A program made the position numbers and the translations under genes. The notes beneath the pieces are model-generated. The model saw only the letters and a program-made list of their open reading frames with translations, had not been told where the DNA came from and ran no database searches. A stretch of 64,000 nucleotides of DNA from Streptomyces sp. NBC_01465. GTDB taxonomy: Bacteria > Actinomycetota > Actinomycetes > Streptomycetales > Streptomycetaceae. The stretch covers positions 434,001 to 498,000 of the forward strand of contig NZ_CP109467.1 of NCBI RefSeq assembly GCF_036227325.1, written 5' to 3'. Positions 40,943 to 49,244 of this stretch are shown piece after piece. Position 1 is the stretch's first letter. Each line of letters starts with the position of its first letter.

Positions 40943-41620
40943 GTGCCAGCAAGACCTTTGAAAGAAATCATCGAACCGGGATGGGCGCAGGCCCTGGAGC
41001 CGGTGGCCGGGCAGATCGCCGCGATGGGCGACTTCCTGCGCGCGGAGATCGCCGCGGGCCGCACCTATCTGCCCGCCGGAGCCAATGTGCTGCGCGCCTT
41101 CCAGCAGCCGTTCGACGAGGTGCGGGTCCTGATCGTCGGCCAGGACCCGTATCCGACTCCGGGGCACGCCGTGGGACTGAGCTTCTCGGTGGCCCCCGAC
41201 GTGCGCCCGGTTCCGGGAAGCCTGGACAACATATTCCGGGAGATGCACACCGACCTCGGGCTGCCGCGTCCCTCCAACGGCGATCTGACGCCGTGGACGC
41301 AGCAGGGCGTGCTGCTGCTCAACAGGGCGCTCACCACCGCCCCGCGCAAGACGGCGGGTCATCGCGGCAAGGGGTGGGAGCCGGTCACCGAGCAGGCCAT
41401 CCGGGCACTCGCCGCACGCGGCAAGCCCCTGGTGTCGGTGCTGTGGGGGCGGGACGCCCGTAATCTGCGTCCGCTCCTCGGGGATCTCCCCGCAGTGGAG
41501 TCCGCACATCCCTCGCCGATGTCGGCGGACCGGGGCTTCTTCGGCTCGCGCCCCTTCAGCCGCGTCAATGAACTTCTCGCACAGCAGGGTTCCACACCGG
41601 TCGATTGGAGGCTTCCGTAG
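40943..41620 (+). CDS. ung: Uracil-DNA glycosylase, family 1
   Basis: A 225-aa DNA repair enzyme that removes uracil from DNA. The catalytic water-activating loop is [22 protein letters not shown], and the base-binding loop is [24 protein letters not shown]. The N terminus is short, without a mitochondrial or other extension. The start is GTG 40943, located 7 nt after a TAGGGT box; the longer frame to 40499 overlaps the BNR gene and is not conserved. No operon partner. Confidence 0.96.
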   Translation: MPARPLKEIIEPGWAQALEPVAGQIAAMGDFLRAEIAAGRTYLPAGANVLRAFQQPFDEVRVLIVGQDPYPTPGHAVGLSFSVAPDVRPVPGSLDNIFREMHTDLGLPRPSNGDLTPWTQQGVLLLNRALTTAPRKTAGHRGKGWEPVTEQAIRALAARGKPLVSVLWGRDARNLRPLLGDLPAVESAHPSPMSADRGFFGSRPFSRVNELLAQQGSTPVDWRLP

Positions 41621-41630
41621 TCCGCCGGGA

Positions 41631-41636
41631 TACTCT
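41631..41636 (+). promoter_or_regulatory. -10 box TACTCT for the scramblase-like gene
   Basis: TACTCT ends 7 nt before ATG 41644 and no Shine-Dalgarno sequence is seen, suggesting a leaderless message. Confidence 0.4.
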
Positions 41637-41643
41637 GCGCCCC

Positions 41644-42516
41644 ATGACGACACATGCGAACACCCCTGCGGGCTGGTACCAGGACCCCAACGGCCCTCAG
41701 GGGCAGCTGCGCTGGTGGGACGGCGGCCAGTGGACCGAGCAGACCCAGGCAGGACAGGTCCCGCAGCAGCAGGCTCCCCAGCAACAGCAGCAGGTTCCCC
41801 AGCAGTACGGACAGCAGCAGTACGCGCAGCAGCCGGCCCAGCCCGCCGCCGACCCGCGACGGATACAGCAGCAGGTCCAGCAGAAGGCCGGGGTCGCCCC
41901 GACGCACCAGGGCGGCGGTTCCCTCTTCACCGAGCCCGTCCTCGTGGTGAACCAGAAGGCCAAGCTCATCGAGCTGACCAATGAGTACAGCGTCTTCGAC
42001 CAGCAGGGCCGCACGCTCGGCACGGTGACGGAGATCGGCCAGAGCGCCTTCAAGAAGGCTCTCCGCTTCGTCTCCAGCGTCGACCAGTTCATGACCCACC
42101 GGCTGGAGATCCGGGACGCGAACGGGCAGCCGGTGCTCCAGCTGACCCGCCCCGCCAAGTTCATCAAGTCCCGGGTGGTCGTCACCCGCCCCGACGGGGC
42201 GCCGGTCGGCGAGATCGTCCAGCAGAACGCCATCGGGAAGATCAACTTCGCGCTCATGGTCAACGGCCAGCAGGTCGGCGCCATCAAGGCCGAGAACTGG
42301 CGCGCCTGGAACTTCGCCATCGTCGACCAGAACGGCACCGAGATCGCCCGGATCACCAAGACCTGGGAAGGCCTCGCCAAGACGATGTTCACGACCGCGG
42401 ACAACTACGTCCTGCAGATCCACCACCAGCTCCCCGACCCGCTGCTGAGCCTGGTCGTCGCCACGGCACTGACCGTCGACACCGCGCTCAAGCAGGACTC
42501 GCGGGGTCTCGGCTAG
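41644..42516 (+). CDS. DUF2510 plus LURP-one/phospholipid scramblase-like protein
   Basis: A 290-aa protein. Residues 1-30 are a DUF2510 domain (PAGWYQDPNGPQGQLRWWDGGQWTEQT), residues 35-95 are a glutamine-rich linker (repeats of QQQ and QQAPQ), and residues 100-285 form a LURP-one/scramblase-like 12-stranded barrel: LFTEPVLVVNQKAKLIELTNEYSVFDQQGRTLGTV and so on. Similar proteins may bind lipids but the function of bacterial ones is unknown. No transmembrane helix is clear. The start is ATG 41644. It is followed closely by the kinase-like gene (2 bp gap). Confidence 0.85.
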   Translation: MTTHANTPAGWYQDPNGPQGQLRWWDGGQWTEQTQAGQVPQQQAPQQQQQVPQQYGQQQYAQQPAQPAADPRRIQQQVQQKAGVAPTHQGGGSLFTEPVLVVNQKAKLIELTNEYSVFDQQGRTLGTVTEIGQSAFKKALRFVSSVDQFMTHRLEIRDANGQPVLQLTRPAKFIKSRVVVTRPDGAPVGEIVQQNAIGKINFALMVNGQQVGAIKAENWRAWNFAIVDQNGTEIARITKTWEGLAKTMFTTADNYVLQIHHQLPDPLLSLVVATALTVDTALKQDSRGLG

Positions 42517-42518
42517 TC

Positions 42519-43511
42519 ATGACCCGCACCTCCTCCCCCGTACTCGGCGTCGACTCGGGCGGCTCCGGCATCCGTTTCGCCCTCGCGGCCGCCGACGGCT
42601 CCCCGATCGGCGCCCCGCTGGTGTCCAGGGAGCCGGTACGCACCGGGCCCTCGGGGATCGACGCCGGCCATCTCCTCGGCCAACTCGTCCCCGCCGCCCG
42701 CAAGTTGGCCGCCGACGCAGGGGTGGAGGAGCCCACCGTCGTCTGTGTGGGCGCCGCCGGAATGGCGACCCTCGGCAACGCGCTGCGGGCCGAACTCCCG
42801 GCCGCGCTGGCCGGTTCGCTCGGTGTACGCCGCCTGGCGCTGGCCGGTGACGCGGTCACCGCGTACGCCGGAGCCCTCGGCCAGCGTCCCGGGGCGGTGG
42901 TCGCGGGTGGCACCGGGATGATCGCGCTGGGCACCGAACTGACCGAGTGGCGCCGGGCGGACGGCTGGGGGCATCTGCTGGGCGACTGCGGCAGCGGGTC
43001 GTGGATCGGTCGGGCGGGTCTGACGGCGGCGATGCGCGCCCACGACGGCCGCGGCGGCGGATCGCTGCCGCTGCTCGCACGTCTGACCGCCGTGTTCGGA
43101 CCGGCCGGTGACATGCCGGGGCAGCTCTACCCGCGCACCGACCGGCCCGCGGTGCTCGCCTCGTTCGCCCCCGAGGTGGCCGCCTGCTCCGAGGACGGCG
43201 ACCCGGTCGCCACGGAAATCCTGCGCGAGGCGGCCGGTCACATCGCCGCCGCAGCAGCCGCCGCATGCCCGCCGCCCGAGGCCGGGGAGTGCGAAGTCGC
43301 CTTCACCGGGGGGCTGTTCAGGATGGGCGATCCCCTTCTCGTACCCTTGCGTGCGGAGCTCGACGGACAACTGCCGCACGCGCGGCCCGTACCGGCCGCC
43401 GGCGATCCGCTCGCCGGGGCGCTGCTCATCGCGGCGGCGATCGAGAGCGACAGCCTCCGACTGCCGCTCCATCCGCAGCTGCTGTACGTGGCGACAGAGC
43501 AGGATAGATGA
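42519..43511 (+). CDS. N-acetylglucosamine kinase/BadF-type ATPase
   Basis: A 330-aa ASKHA-fold ATPase of the BadF/BadG/BcrA/BcrD-NAGK type. The phosphate-1 motif is VLGVDSGGSGIRFALAAADG, the adenosine/phosphate-2 region is VAGGTGMIALG with DGWGHLLGDCGSGSWIGR, and a C-terminal EVAFTGGLFRMGDPLL closes the site. Typical members phosphorylate N-acetylglucosamine. ATG 42519. It is separated by only 2 bp from the preceding scramblase-like gene, probably in one operon. Confidence 0.88.
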   Translation: MTRTSSPVLGVDSGGSGIRFALAAADGSPIGAPLVSREPVRTGPSGIDAGHLLGQLVPAARKLAADAGVEEPTVVCVGAAGMATLGNALRAELPAALAGSLGVRRLALAGDAVTAYAGALGQRPGAVVAGGTGMIALGTELTEWRRADGWGHLLGDCGSGSWIGRAGLTAAMRAHDGRGGGSLPLLARLTAVFGPAGDMPGQLYPRTDRPAVLASFAPEVAACSEDGDPVATEILREAAGHIAAAAAAACPPPEAGECEVAFTGGLFRMGDPLLVPLRAELDGQLPHARPVPAAGDPLAGALLIAAAIESDSLRLPLHPQLLYVATEQDR

Positions 43512-43592
43512 TCCGTAACGCACTGAACGGATAAAAGCGGACAGATAACGCTCGAATGCCCCCTCCCCGAACAGCCGCACCCCCGAAGCCAG

Positions 43593-43598
43593 TAGCAT
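43593..43598 (+). promoter_or_regulatory. -10 box TAGCAT for the CbiX-like gene
   Basis: TAGCAT ends 8 nt before ATG 43607 with no Shine-Dalgarno sequence, suggesting a leaderless message. Confidence 0.35.
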
Positions 43599-43606
43599 GC
43601 GGCCGC

Positions 43607-44539
43607 ATGAGCTCCCCCACTGGGCCTGCATCCGGCCTGCCTGTACGAATGCCGCGACCTCGCCAGTCCGGACGGCACCGCCGTCCGGAACCCGCGGTGG
43701 CCCCCGAGGGCGCGCCCGCGCTGGTTCTTGCCGTTCCCGGCACTCCTTCCTCCGCCACGCGCAGCCTGGCGGAAGAAGTCATCTCCATCGCACGCTCCGA
43801 GCTGCCCGGCCTCGACGCCCGGATCGGGTACCTGGACAGCACGGCCGACAACGCCGAGTTCCCGACGCTGGACGCGGTGCTCGCGCACACCGACGCCGAG
43901 CGCACCGCGCGCTACGAGCAGGCGAAGGCCGCGGGCCGCGAGGTGGCCGCGCCCGAGGGCCCGGTCGCCGTCGTGGTGCCGCTGCTCGCCGGCCCCGACG
44001 CCGCCATCGTGCGGCGGATACGGCAGGCCGTCATGGACAGCAGCGCGGCCGCCGAACTGGCCGACGTGCTCGGTCCGCACCCGCTGCTCGCCGAGGGGCT
44101 GCACGTACGCCTCTCCGAGGCCGGTCTGGCGCGCGCCGACCGCGCGAGGCTGTTCACGGTCGCCACGGCCGCCGACGGCATCATCCTGGCGACGGTGGGC
44201 GGCGACGAGGCCGTGCAGGCCGCCGGGATCACCGGCATGCTGCTGGCCGCGCGCCTGGCCGTCCCCGTGATGGCCGCCGCGCTCGACGTGGACGGCTCGG
44301 TGGCCTCGATCGCCGAGCAGCTGCGCGGTTCGGGTTCGGCGCAGCTGGCGCTCGCCCCGTACCTGATCGGTCCCGAGGTGGCGGGGAGCCTCCTCGACGA
44401 CGCGGCCAAGGAGGTGGGCTGCGCGGCGGCCGAGGCGCTCGGTGCGTACCCCGCCGTCGGCAAGCTCGTCCTGGCGAAGTACACGACCGCACTGGGCATC
44501 ACGCCGCAGCAGCCCTCGCAGGGCGCTCCGGTCAGCTGA
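43607..44539 (+). CDS. CbiX/sirohydrochlorin-chelatase-like protein lacking the usual His motif
   Basis: A 310-aa protein with a duplicated chelatase fold: VLAVPGTPSSATRSLAEEVISIAR, then VAVVVPLLAGPDAAIVRRIRQAV, and IILATVGGDEAVQAAGITGML, with a second half VPVMAAALDVDGSVASIAEQLRG. True chelatases start the first strand with an HG[ST] motif carrying the metal-binding His; here it reads PGT, so metal insertion may be lost or done differently. A basic N-terminal extension (RMPRPRQSGRHRRPEP) is unusual. ATG 43607 lies 8 nt after a TAGCAT box. The chelatase label rests on the fold only. Confidence 0.78.
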   Translation: MSSPTGPASGLPVRMPRPRQSGRHRRPEPAVAPEGAPALVLAVPGTPSSATRSLAEEVISIARSELPGLDARIGYLDSTADNAEFPTLDAVLAHTDAERTARYEQAKAAGREVAAPEGPVAVVVPLLAGPDAAIVRRIRQAVMDSSAAAELADVLGPHPLLAEGLHVRLSEAGLARADRARLFTVATAADGIILATVGGDEAVQAAGITGMLLAARLAVPVMAAALDVDGSVASIAEQLRGSGSAQLALAPYLIGPEVAGSLLDDAAKEVGCAAAEALGAYPAVGKLVLAKYTTALGITPQQPSQGAPVS

Positions 44540-44550
44540 CCCACCGCATA

Positions 44551-44590
44551 CGAGAGGGCCCGCACCGGATGTCCGGTGCGGGCCCTCTCG
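44551..44590. terminator. Long perfect hairpin between the CbiX-like and lactonase genes
   Basis: Perfect 19-bp arms (44551-44569 and 44572-44590) with a 2-nt apex sit between two convergent genes, 11 bp after one stop and 10 bp before the other. It is a strong bidirectional terminator. Confidence 0.9.
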
Positions 44591-44599
44591 CGTACGCGA

Positions 44600-45640
44600 T
44601 CAGCCGAAGACCACGCAGGAGGCGGCGGGTGCCTCGATGAAGCCCGCGCGGCGCGGGATGCCCGTCTCGGGGTCGATGTCGAACCAGGTGACGTTCCCCG
44701 AGCGCTCGTTGGCCGCGTAGAGGCGGCGGCCCGAGGGGTCCAGGGCGAGGTCGCGCGGCCAGTGGCCGCCGCAGCCGACGGTGGTGACCAGGGCGGGCTT
44801 CTCACGGCTCTCGTCGAGCGCGAGGACGGAGAGGGAGTCGTGGCCGCGGTTGGCGGCCCAGAGGAAGCGTCCGTCGTGGGAGACGACGATCTCGGAGGCG
44901 TACGTCTCGGTGTACTCGCCGTCGGGCACCACGGCCGTCTCGCCGACCGGCTCCAGGGTGCCCGATCCGGCGTCCCACCGGCAGACGGTGAGGGTGGGCT
45001 CCAGCTCGTTCAGTACGTAGGCGTGCGTGCCTTCGGGGTGGAAGACCAGATGGCGCGGACCGCTGCCCGGCTTCAGGGCGGTCTCGCCGTGCAGGGTCAG
45101 CGCCCCGGTGGCGGCGTCGAGCGCGCAGACGCGCAGCGAGTCGGTGCCGAGGTCCACGCTCACCACCCAGCGGCCGCTGGGGTCGGGGAGGACCTGGTGT
45201 GCGTGCGGGCCCTGCTGGCGTGCCGCGTTCGGGCCGCTGCCCTCGTGGACGAGTACGGAGGTGCGCTCCCCCAACTCCTCGCCCCGCAGCGGGACGACGG
45301 AGACGCTGCCCGAGCTGTAGTTGGCGGTCAGCACATGGCCCGCGGTGAGCGCGAGATGCGTCGGGTCCTGCCCGCCCACCGCGACGGACGCGCCGTTGAG
45401 CTGCGGCTGTGCGCCGGTCACGTCGAACGCGGCGACCGCCCCTTCCGCGGTCTCGGAGACGCTGTAGAGCACCGAGCCGTCCTCGGAGAGGGCGAGGAAG
45501 GAGGGGTTGGCGACAGCGTCGGTGGCGCCGAGTTCCGTCAGCGCCCCCGTCTCCCGGTCCACGGAGGCGGCGATGATCCCCCGCCCGCCCGCCGTCGTGA
45601 ACGACCCGATGAATGCCCGCCCGGTGCCTGTGGTGCCCAC
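44600..45640 (-). CDS. Lactonase-family (YbhE-like) beta-propeller protein
   Basis: A 346-aa seven-bladed propeller protein of the YbhE/6-phosphogluconolactonase-like family. Repeats such as FLALSEDGSVLYSV, THLALTAGHVLTANYSSGSVSVV, HLVFHPEGTHAYVLNEL and DLALDPSGRRLYAANERSGNVTWF are visible. The usual substrate is 6-phosphogluconolactone, but this cannot be verified. GTG start with GAGAGGGG about 9 nt upstream. It is next to and on the same strand as the nitric oxide synthase gene, whose stop is 56 bp upstream of it; a shared transcript is possible. Confidence 0.87.
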   Translation of the reverse strand: MGTTGTGRAFIGSFTTAGGRGIIAASVDRETGALTELGATDAVANPSFLALSEDGSVLYSVSETAEGAVAAFDVTGAQPQLNGASVAVGGQDPTHLALTAGHVLTANYSSGSVSVVPLRGEELGERTSVLVHEGSGPNAARQQGPHAHQVLPDPSGRWVVSVDLGTDSLRVCALDAATGALTLHGETALKPGSGPRHLVFHPEGTHAYVLNELEPTLTVCRWDAGSGTLEPVGETAVVPDGEYTETYASEIVVSHDGRFLWAANRGHDSLSVLALDESREKPALVTTVGCGGHWPRDLALDPSGRRLYAANERSGNVTWFDIDPETGIPRRAGFIEAPAASCVVFG

Positions 45641-45695
45641 CGTGCTACCCCTCTCCGCCGATGATCCTGATGACGGGCCGACGGTAGCAGGGGGT

Positions 45696-46949
45696 CTAGA
45701 CCATCCCCTCGCCCCGGGCGCGGGACTTGGCGGACTCGTGGTGGACGTAGGCGGGGCGCCATTCGCGCGGGTCGTACGTACGGTGGAAGACCGGTGTCGC
45801 CGAGCCCGAGATGGGCGGCACGATCCACGACCAGTCGGCGCCGACGGGCCGTCCCCTGCCCTCCTCCCGCGCGAGGTGGGTGAGGAAGCGCTGCGATTCG
45901 GTGTGGTGGTCGGCGACGGTGACTCCGGCGCGGTCGAAGGAGTGCAGGACGGCCCGGTTGAGTTCGATCAGCGCACGGTCCTTCCAGAGCGAGCGGTCGC
46001 TGGTCATGTCGTACCCGAGCCGCTCGGCGATGCGCGGCAGCAGGTCGTAGCGGTCGGTGTCGGCGAGATTGCGGGCGCCGATCTCGGTGCCCATGTACCA
46101 GCCGTTGAAGGGCGCGGCCGGGTAGCAGATCCCGCCGATCTCCAGGCACATTCCGGCGATCGCGGGTACGGCGTGCCAGCGCAGCCCGAACTCGGCGGGC
46201 CAGGTGTCCTCGGGGTGGTGCAGCTCCACTTCCAGGACGGCGTCGCGCGGCAGCTCGAAGCAGCGCGGCTTGCCCGCTCCGTCCTGGACCACCAGCGGCA
46301 GTACGTCGAAGGCGGTGCCCGGGCCGCCCCGCCAGCCGAGCCGCAGCGCGAGGGCGGTGAGCCCGGCGTTGCGCGGGTCGCCGATCACGCGGCCGGCCCC
46401 GGTGAAGTACCCGGCGTACCGCACCAGTTGCTCGTTCCAGATACGAGGGCCCGGGCTTCCCGGGGCGTCCGGGGCGAAGACGGTGATCAGGGGGCGTATC
46501 CGGCCGCCGTTGGTGGCCTCGCGCAGATGCGCGGCGCACTCGCGGGCCACGGATTCGGCGTCGTCGGCAGCCCTGCGGTCGCGGACGCGCAGCGAGCGCC
46601 AGTAGAGGCGGCCGATGCAGCGGTTGCTGTTGCGCCAGGCGACGCGCGCACCGAAGACGAGCTCCTCGGTGGTGTGCCGGTACGTCCCGGTGGCGTCGAT
46701 CTCCGACCGTACGGCCGCGATCCGCGGGGCGGGGTCGGTCTCCGGCAGTTCCTCGTGGTGGAACAGCCGGATGAACTCCTCGGCGTCCCGCCGCAGTTCG
46801 GCCGGTCCGGCGGGCGCCACGGGGTCCCCCGTCCCCGGGTGACCGGCCGGGCAGCGGACGGGCGGCACCGGCGCATCGGCCCTCCGATGCTGCTCCACCA
46901 CCGGTGCCTGAGCACTGACCCCGCGACGGAACTGACGTAACTTCCGCAT
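45696..46949 (-). CDS. nos: Bacterial nitric oxide synthase oxygenase
   Basis: A 417-aa heme enzyme that makes NO and citrulline from arginine, working with an external reductase because no FMN/FAD domain is fused. The heme thiolate is C111 in VAWRNSNRCIGRLYWRSL and the arginine-binding Glu is E289 in YPAAPFNGWYMGTEIGARNLAD; KDRALIELNRAVLHSFDRAGV and ISGSATPVFHRTYDP form the C-terminal part. Residues 1-50 extend beyond typical Bacillus proteins. The ATG at 46949 has GGGGA 9 nt upstream; its fourth codon is TTA, so translation may depend on the bldA tRNA. No thaxtomin-type genes are adjacent. Confidence 0.95.
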   Translation of the reverse strand: MRKLRQFRRGVSAQAPVVEQHRRADAPVPPVRCPAGHPGTGDPVAPAGPAELRRDAEEFIRLFHHEELPETDPAPRIAAVRSEIDATGTYRHTTEELVFGARVAWRNSNRCIGRLYWRSLRVRDRRAADDAESVARECAAHLREATNGGRIRPLITVFAPDAPGSPGPRIWNEQLVRYAGYFTGAGRVIGDPRNAGLTALALRLGWRGGPGTAFDVLPLVVQDGAGKPRCFELPRDAVLEVELHHPEDTWPAEFGLRWHAVPAIAGMCLEIGGICYPAAPFNGWYMGTEIGARNLADTDRYDLLPRIAERLGYDMTSDRSLWKDRALIELNRAVLHSFDRAGVTVADHHTESQRFLTHLAREEGRGRPVGADWSWIVPPISGSATPVFHRTYDPREWRPAYVHHESAKSRARGEGMV

Positions 46950-47036
46950 GGCGCACATCCCCAAGAGCGTCGGAGGGGACCCAATGATGCCGCCGGGTTA
47001 CCCCCTGCGCGGGGAGATCCACCCTGTCTGTGCGCC

Positions 47037-47051
47037 ATGAATACGGTTCAT
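47037..47051 (-). promoter_or_regulatory. Dyad ATGAA-TACGG-TTCAT upstream of nos
   Basis: A 5+5+5 perfect dyad about 88 bp before the nos start in a 205-bp gap. It may be an operator or part of the nos promoter. Weak evidence. Confidence 0.3.
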
Positions 47052-47116
47052 CCCCGGGGCCCGTGTCCACTGTGCAGGTCAGGCGGGCGCGACGGGGGCG
47101 TGCGGCAGGGTGCGAC

Positions 47117-47144
47117 GGGGCGTGCGCAGGCAGGTGCACGCCCC
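47117..47144 (-). terminator. Hairpin after the M15 peptidase gene
   Basis: Arms GGGGCGTGC and GCACGCCCC with a 10-nt loop lie 11 bp beyond the peptidase stop. A further GGGGGCGTGC at 47094 could form an alternative stem. Probable terminator of the minus-strand peptidase transcript, ahead of the nos promoter. Confidence 0.6.
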
Positions 47145-47154
47145 CTCGTCCGCC

Positions 47155-47841
47155 TCAGCGACCGTTGGCGGAGAAGTGCTGATAGTCGGGCGCCCACCAT
47201 CGGCCGCCCCACTTCCAGCCCACGGTGTGCATCGCCCTGGTGATGACGTCGCCTGGCCTGATCATGCCTTTCGCCGCGCGACGGCGGTCGAGGTAGCGGG
47301 CACCGGCCGCGGGGTAGACACGCCCGTGGGTGTCGACGTACGGGTTCTCCAGGGTGTTGATGTCGACTGCGTCGCCGTACGAGTGCTGCGAGCGGCGGGA
47401 GGGATTCCCGGTGACAGCACGGCAGTTGAAGGCGGACGTGTTGTCGGCGGCCATCGCGGCGACGTCACTGCCGCCGAACTCCGCCATCACCCGCATCTGC
47501 CGGATGGGGAAGCGGGCGGCGAAGGCCCGGCCGAACACGTACAGAAGCGGGCGCACGGCCTCCTTCCTGACGACGAGTTCGCCGGAGCGGACCCGGCCGT
47601 CGAACCCCCAGTGGTTCATCCGGATCAGCCGGAGCCCGCGCGGCGCGACCGGACACCCGGTGTGCCAGCTGCGGCCCAGCTTCGCCCAGGAAACGGCGGT
47701 GACCCGGGCGTTGAGCGCGGGCTTGGGCAGACTGTGTGCGGCGGCGGGCGCGGCGAGGCAGCCGGCGAGCAGGGCGGCGGTCGCCGCCGCAAGGCCGATC
47801 ACCCTGCGAGGGCGGATCGGGGAGCGTCGTGTGATGGTCAC
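47155..47841 (-). CDS. Exported M15-family peptidase (VanY-like fold)
   Basis: A 228-aa extracellular peptidase-like protein. The signal segment is RRVIGLAAATAALLAGCLAAPAAA, which contains an LAGC lipobox and an AxA site, so it could be a lipoprotein or a secreted protein. The zinc-site motifs are SQHSYGDAVDINTLENPYV (H and D) and PDYQHFSANG (H). Expected substrate is peptidoglycan stem peptides. GTG 47841 lies 6 nt after a TATACC -10-like box, and no Shine-Dalgarno sequence is present, so the message is probably leaderless. It stands upstream of nos on the same strand and is separated from it by a hairpin. Confidence 0.88.
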   Translation of the reverse strand: MTITRRSPIRPRRVIGLAAATAALLAGCLAAPAAAHSLPKPALNARVTAVSWAKLGRSWHTGCPVAPRGLRLIRMNHWGFDGRVRSGELVVRKEAVRPLLYVFGRAFAARFPIRQMRVMAEFGGSDVAAMAADNTSAFNCRAVTGNPSRRSQHSYGDAVDINTLENPYVDTHGRVYPAAGARYLDRRRAAKGMIRPGDVITRAMHTVGWKWGGRWWAPDYQHFSANGR

Positions 47842-47847
47842 CGGGCA

Positions 47848-47853
47848 GGTATA
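47848..47853 (-). promoter_or_regulatory. -10 box TATACC for the M15 peptidase gene
   Basis: On the minus strand TATACC ends 6 nt before GTG 47841. It is the best -10 match there and leaves no room for a leader. Confidence 0.4.
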
Positions 47854-47959
47854 ACCCGCACCTTTCACCCGGCCGCGTATGACATCACGCCGATACGCCT
47901 TTTCGCCCGATTGCCGTGCTCCCGGCTGCGTCGCGCCTGGTCCGGGGCATGGTGGGGCC

Positions 47960-49174
47960 ATGACTGAACGGCGCAACCCCCTGCCCGCCGACGCCCGGGA
48001 GTACGCCCGCTGGTCGCGGGTCGGGCGGGTGCTGGGCAGCCGTGTCGGCGACTGGATCGCCATCGGGCTGGTCTTCGTGCTCAGTCTGCCCAGGGTCCTG
48101 ATCCGGCCCGACGACCCCTGGAGTCCGGGGTTCAACTGGCCGATCGCCGTGGCGCTGCTCGGGACGCTCTCGCTCCTGTTCCGGCGCCGGTGGCCGGAGG
48201 TGCCGGTGGTCGCGGGTCTTGCCGTTCTGGCGCTGACCTCGGACGACGCGCTGTTGCGCTTCGGCGTCTACGCACTCGGGCGCTACCGGCCGCTGCGGTA
48301 CGCGGCCTGGGGCGCGGTGTGCGTCGTCTTCGTCCGACTGAGCATCGTGGTCTTCATCGTCGACCGGTTCTCGAACGAGGCGATCTGGGAGCTCATGGTC
48401 CTCACCCTGCGCTACTCCTTGATGAGCGTGCTGGGTCCCGCCTCCGCCGGTGCCGTCGTCCGTACGTTCCGCGTCGGTGAGCTGCTCTCCGCGTTCCGGG
48501 CCCGCCTGGACCGTGAGGACGCGCTGCGCAAGGCCGAGGAGGCTGCCGAGGAACGGGCCGAGCAGGCGCGCCGGCGCATCGCACGGGACGCCCACGATCA
48601 TGTGGGGCACGAGGTCACCCTGATGGTGCTCCAGGCCAATCTGCTGGCCGCCCAGGCATCGGACGAGGCGACCCGTACCGCGGCCGAGGGACTGGTCGAC
48701 CGCGGGCAACGGGCCATCCACGAGCTGCACAGCATCGTGAAGACGCTCAAGGAGCCCGAGGAGAGACTCACCTCCCCGCCCGATGTGCGGCGCATCGAGC
48801 GGCTCGTCGACGACGTCCGCGCCAGTGGCGCCGACGCCCGTCTGGAACGGAGCGGATTCGAGGACGGGCTGCTGCCTCCGGCCGTGGCGGAGTTCTGCTT
48901 CCGGGTCGCCCAGGAGGGGCTGACCAACGCGGTCAAGCACGCACCCGGCGCCGGCATCCTCGTCACCCTGGCGACCGATGACACGACCGCCCGGGTCACG
49001 GTCCGCAATTCCGCGCCCACTGCCGCGCCGGGCGCGCATGCGGAGGGCGGCGGCAGCGGCCTTCAGGACCTGGCCGAGCTGGCGGAGCGGCTCGGCGGCG
49101 AGCTTGTGGGACGGGCCTTGCCCGACGGTGGATTCGAGGTGCGGGCGACGCTGCCGCTGGCGACGCCTCGCTGA
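47960..49174 (+). CDS. Sensor histidine kinase (HisKA_3/NarX type)
   Basis: A 404-aa membrane kinase with about five N-terminal helices (residues 35-190) and no extracellular domain. The phospho-acceptor helix is RRRIARDAHDHVGHEVTLMVLQANLL with H in DAHDHVGH; the ATPase domain has EFCFRVAQEGLTNAVKHAPGAG and GGGSGLQDLAELAERLGGEL. ATG 47960 has GGTGGGG just upstream. It is paired with the LuxR-type regulator that starts 70 bp downstream, and the two together form a NarL-type two-component system whose signal is unknown. Confidence 0.92.
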   Translation: MTERRNPLPADAREYARWSRVGRVLGSRVGDWIAIGLVFVLSLPRVLIRPDDPWSPGFNWPIAVALLGTLSLLFRRRWPEVPVVAGLAVLALTSDDALLRFGVYALGRYRPLRYAAWGAVCVVFVRLSIVVFIVDRFSNEAIWELMVLTLRYSLMSVLGPASAGAVVRTFRVGELLSAFRARLDREDALRKAEEAAEERAEQARRRIARDAHDHVGHEVTLMVLQANLLAAQASDEATRTAAEGLVDRGQRAIHELHSIVKTLKEPEERLTSPPDVRRIERLVDDVRASGADARLERSGFEDGLLPPAVAEFCFRVAQEGLTNAVKHAPGAGILVTLATDDTTARVTVRNSAPTAAPGAHAEGGGSGLQDLAELAERLGGELVGRALPDGGFEVRATLPLATPR

Positions 49175-49244
49175 CGTACGACATGCGCGCCCTCCCGCGC
49201 CCGGAGATCATGGAAAGTGACGCCTACGTGACAGGGAGTGCACC

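Noticed and set aside
45696..46949. Part of a thaxtomin-like biosynthetic cluster, because nos is present
   Set aside because: No thaxtomin peptide synthetase, P450 or AraC-type regulator is seen within the window.
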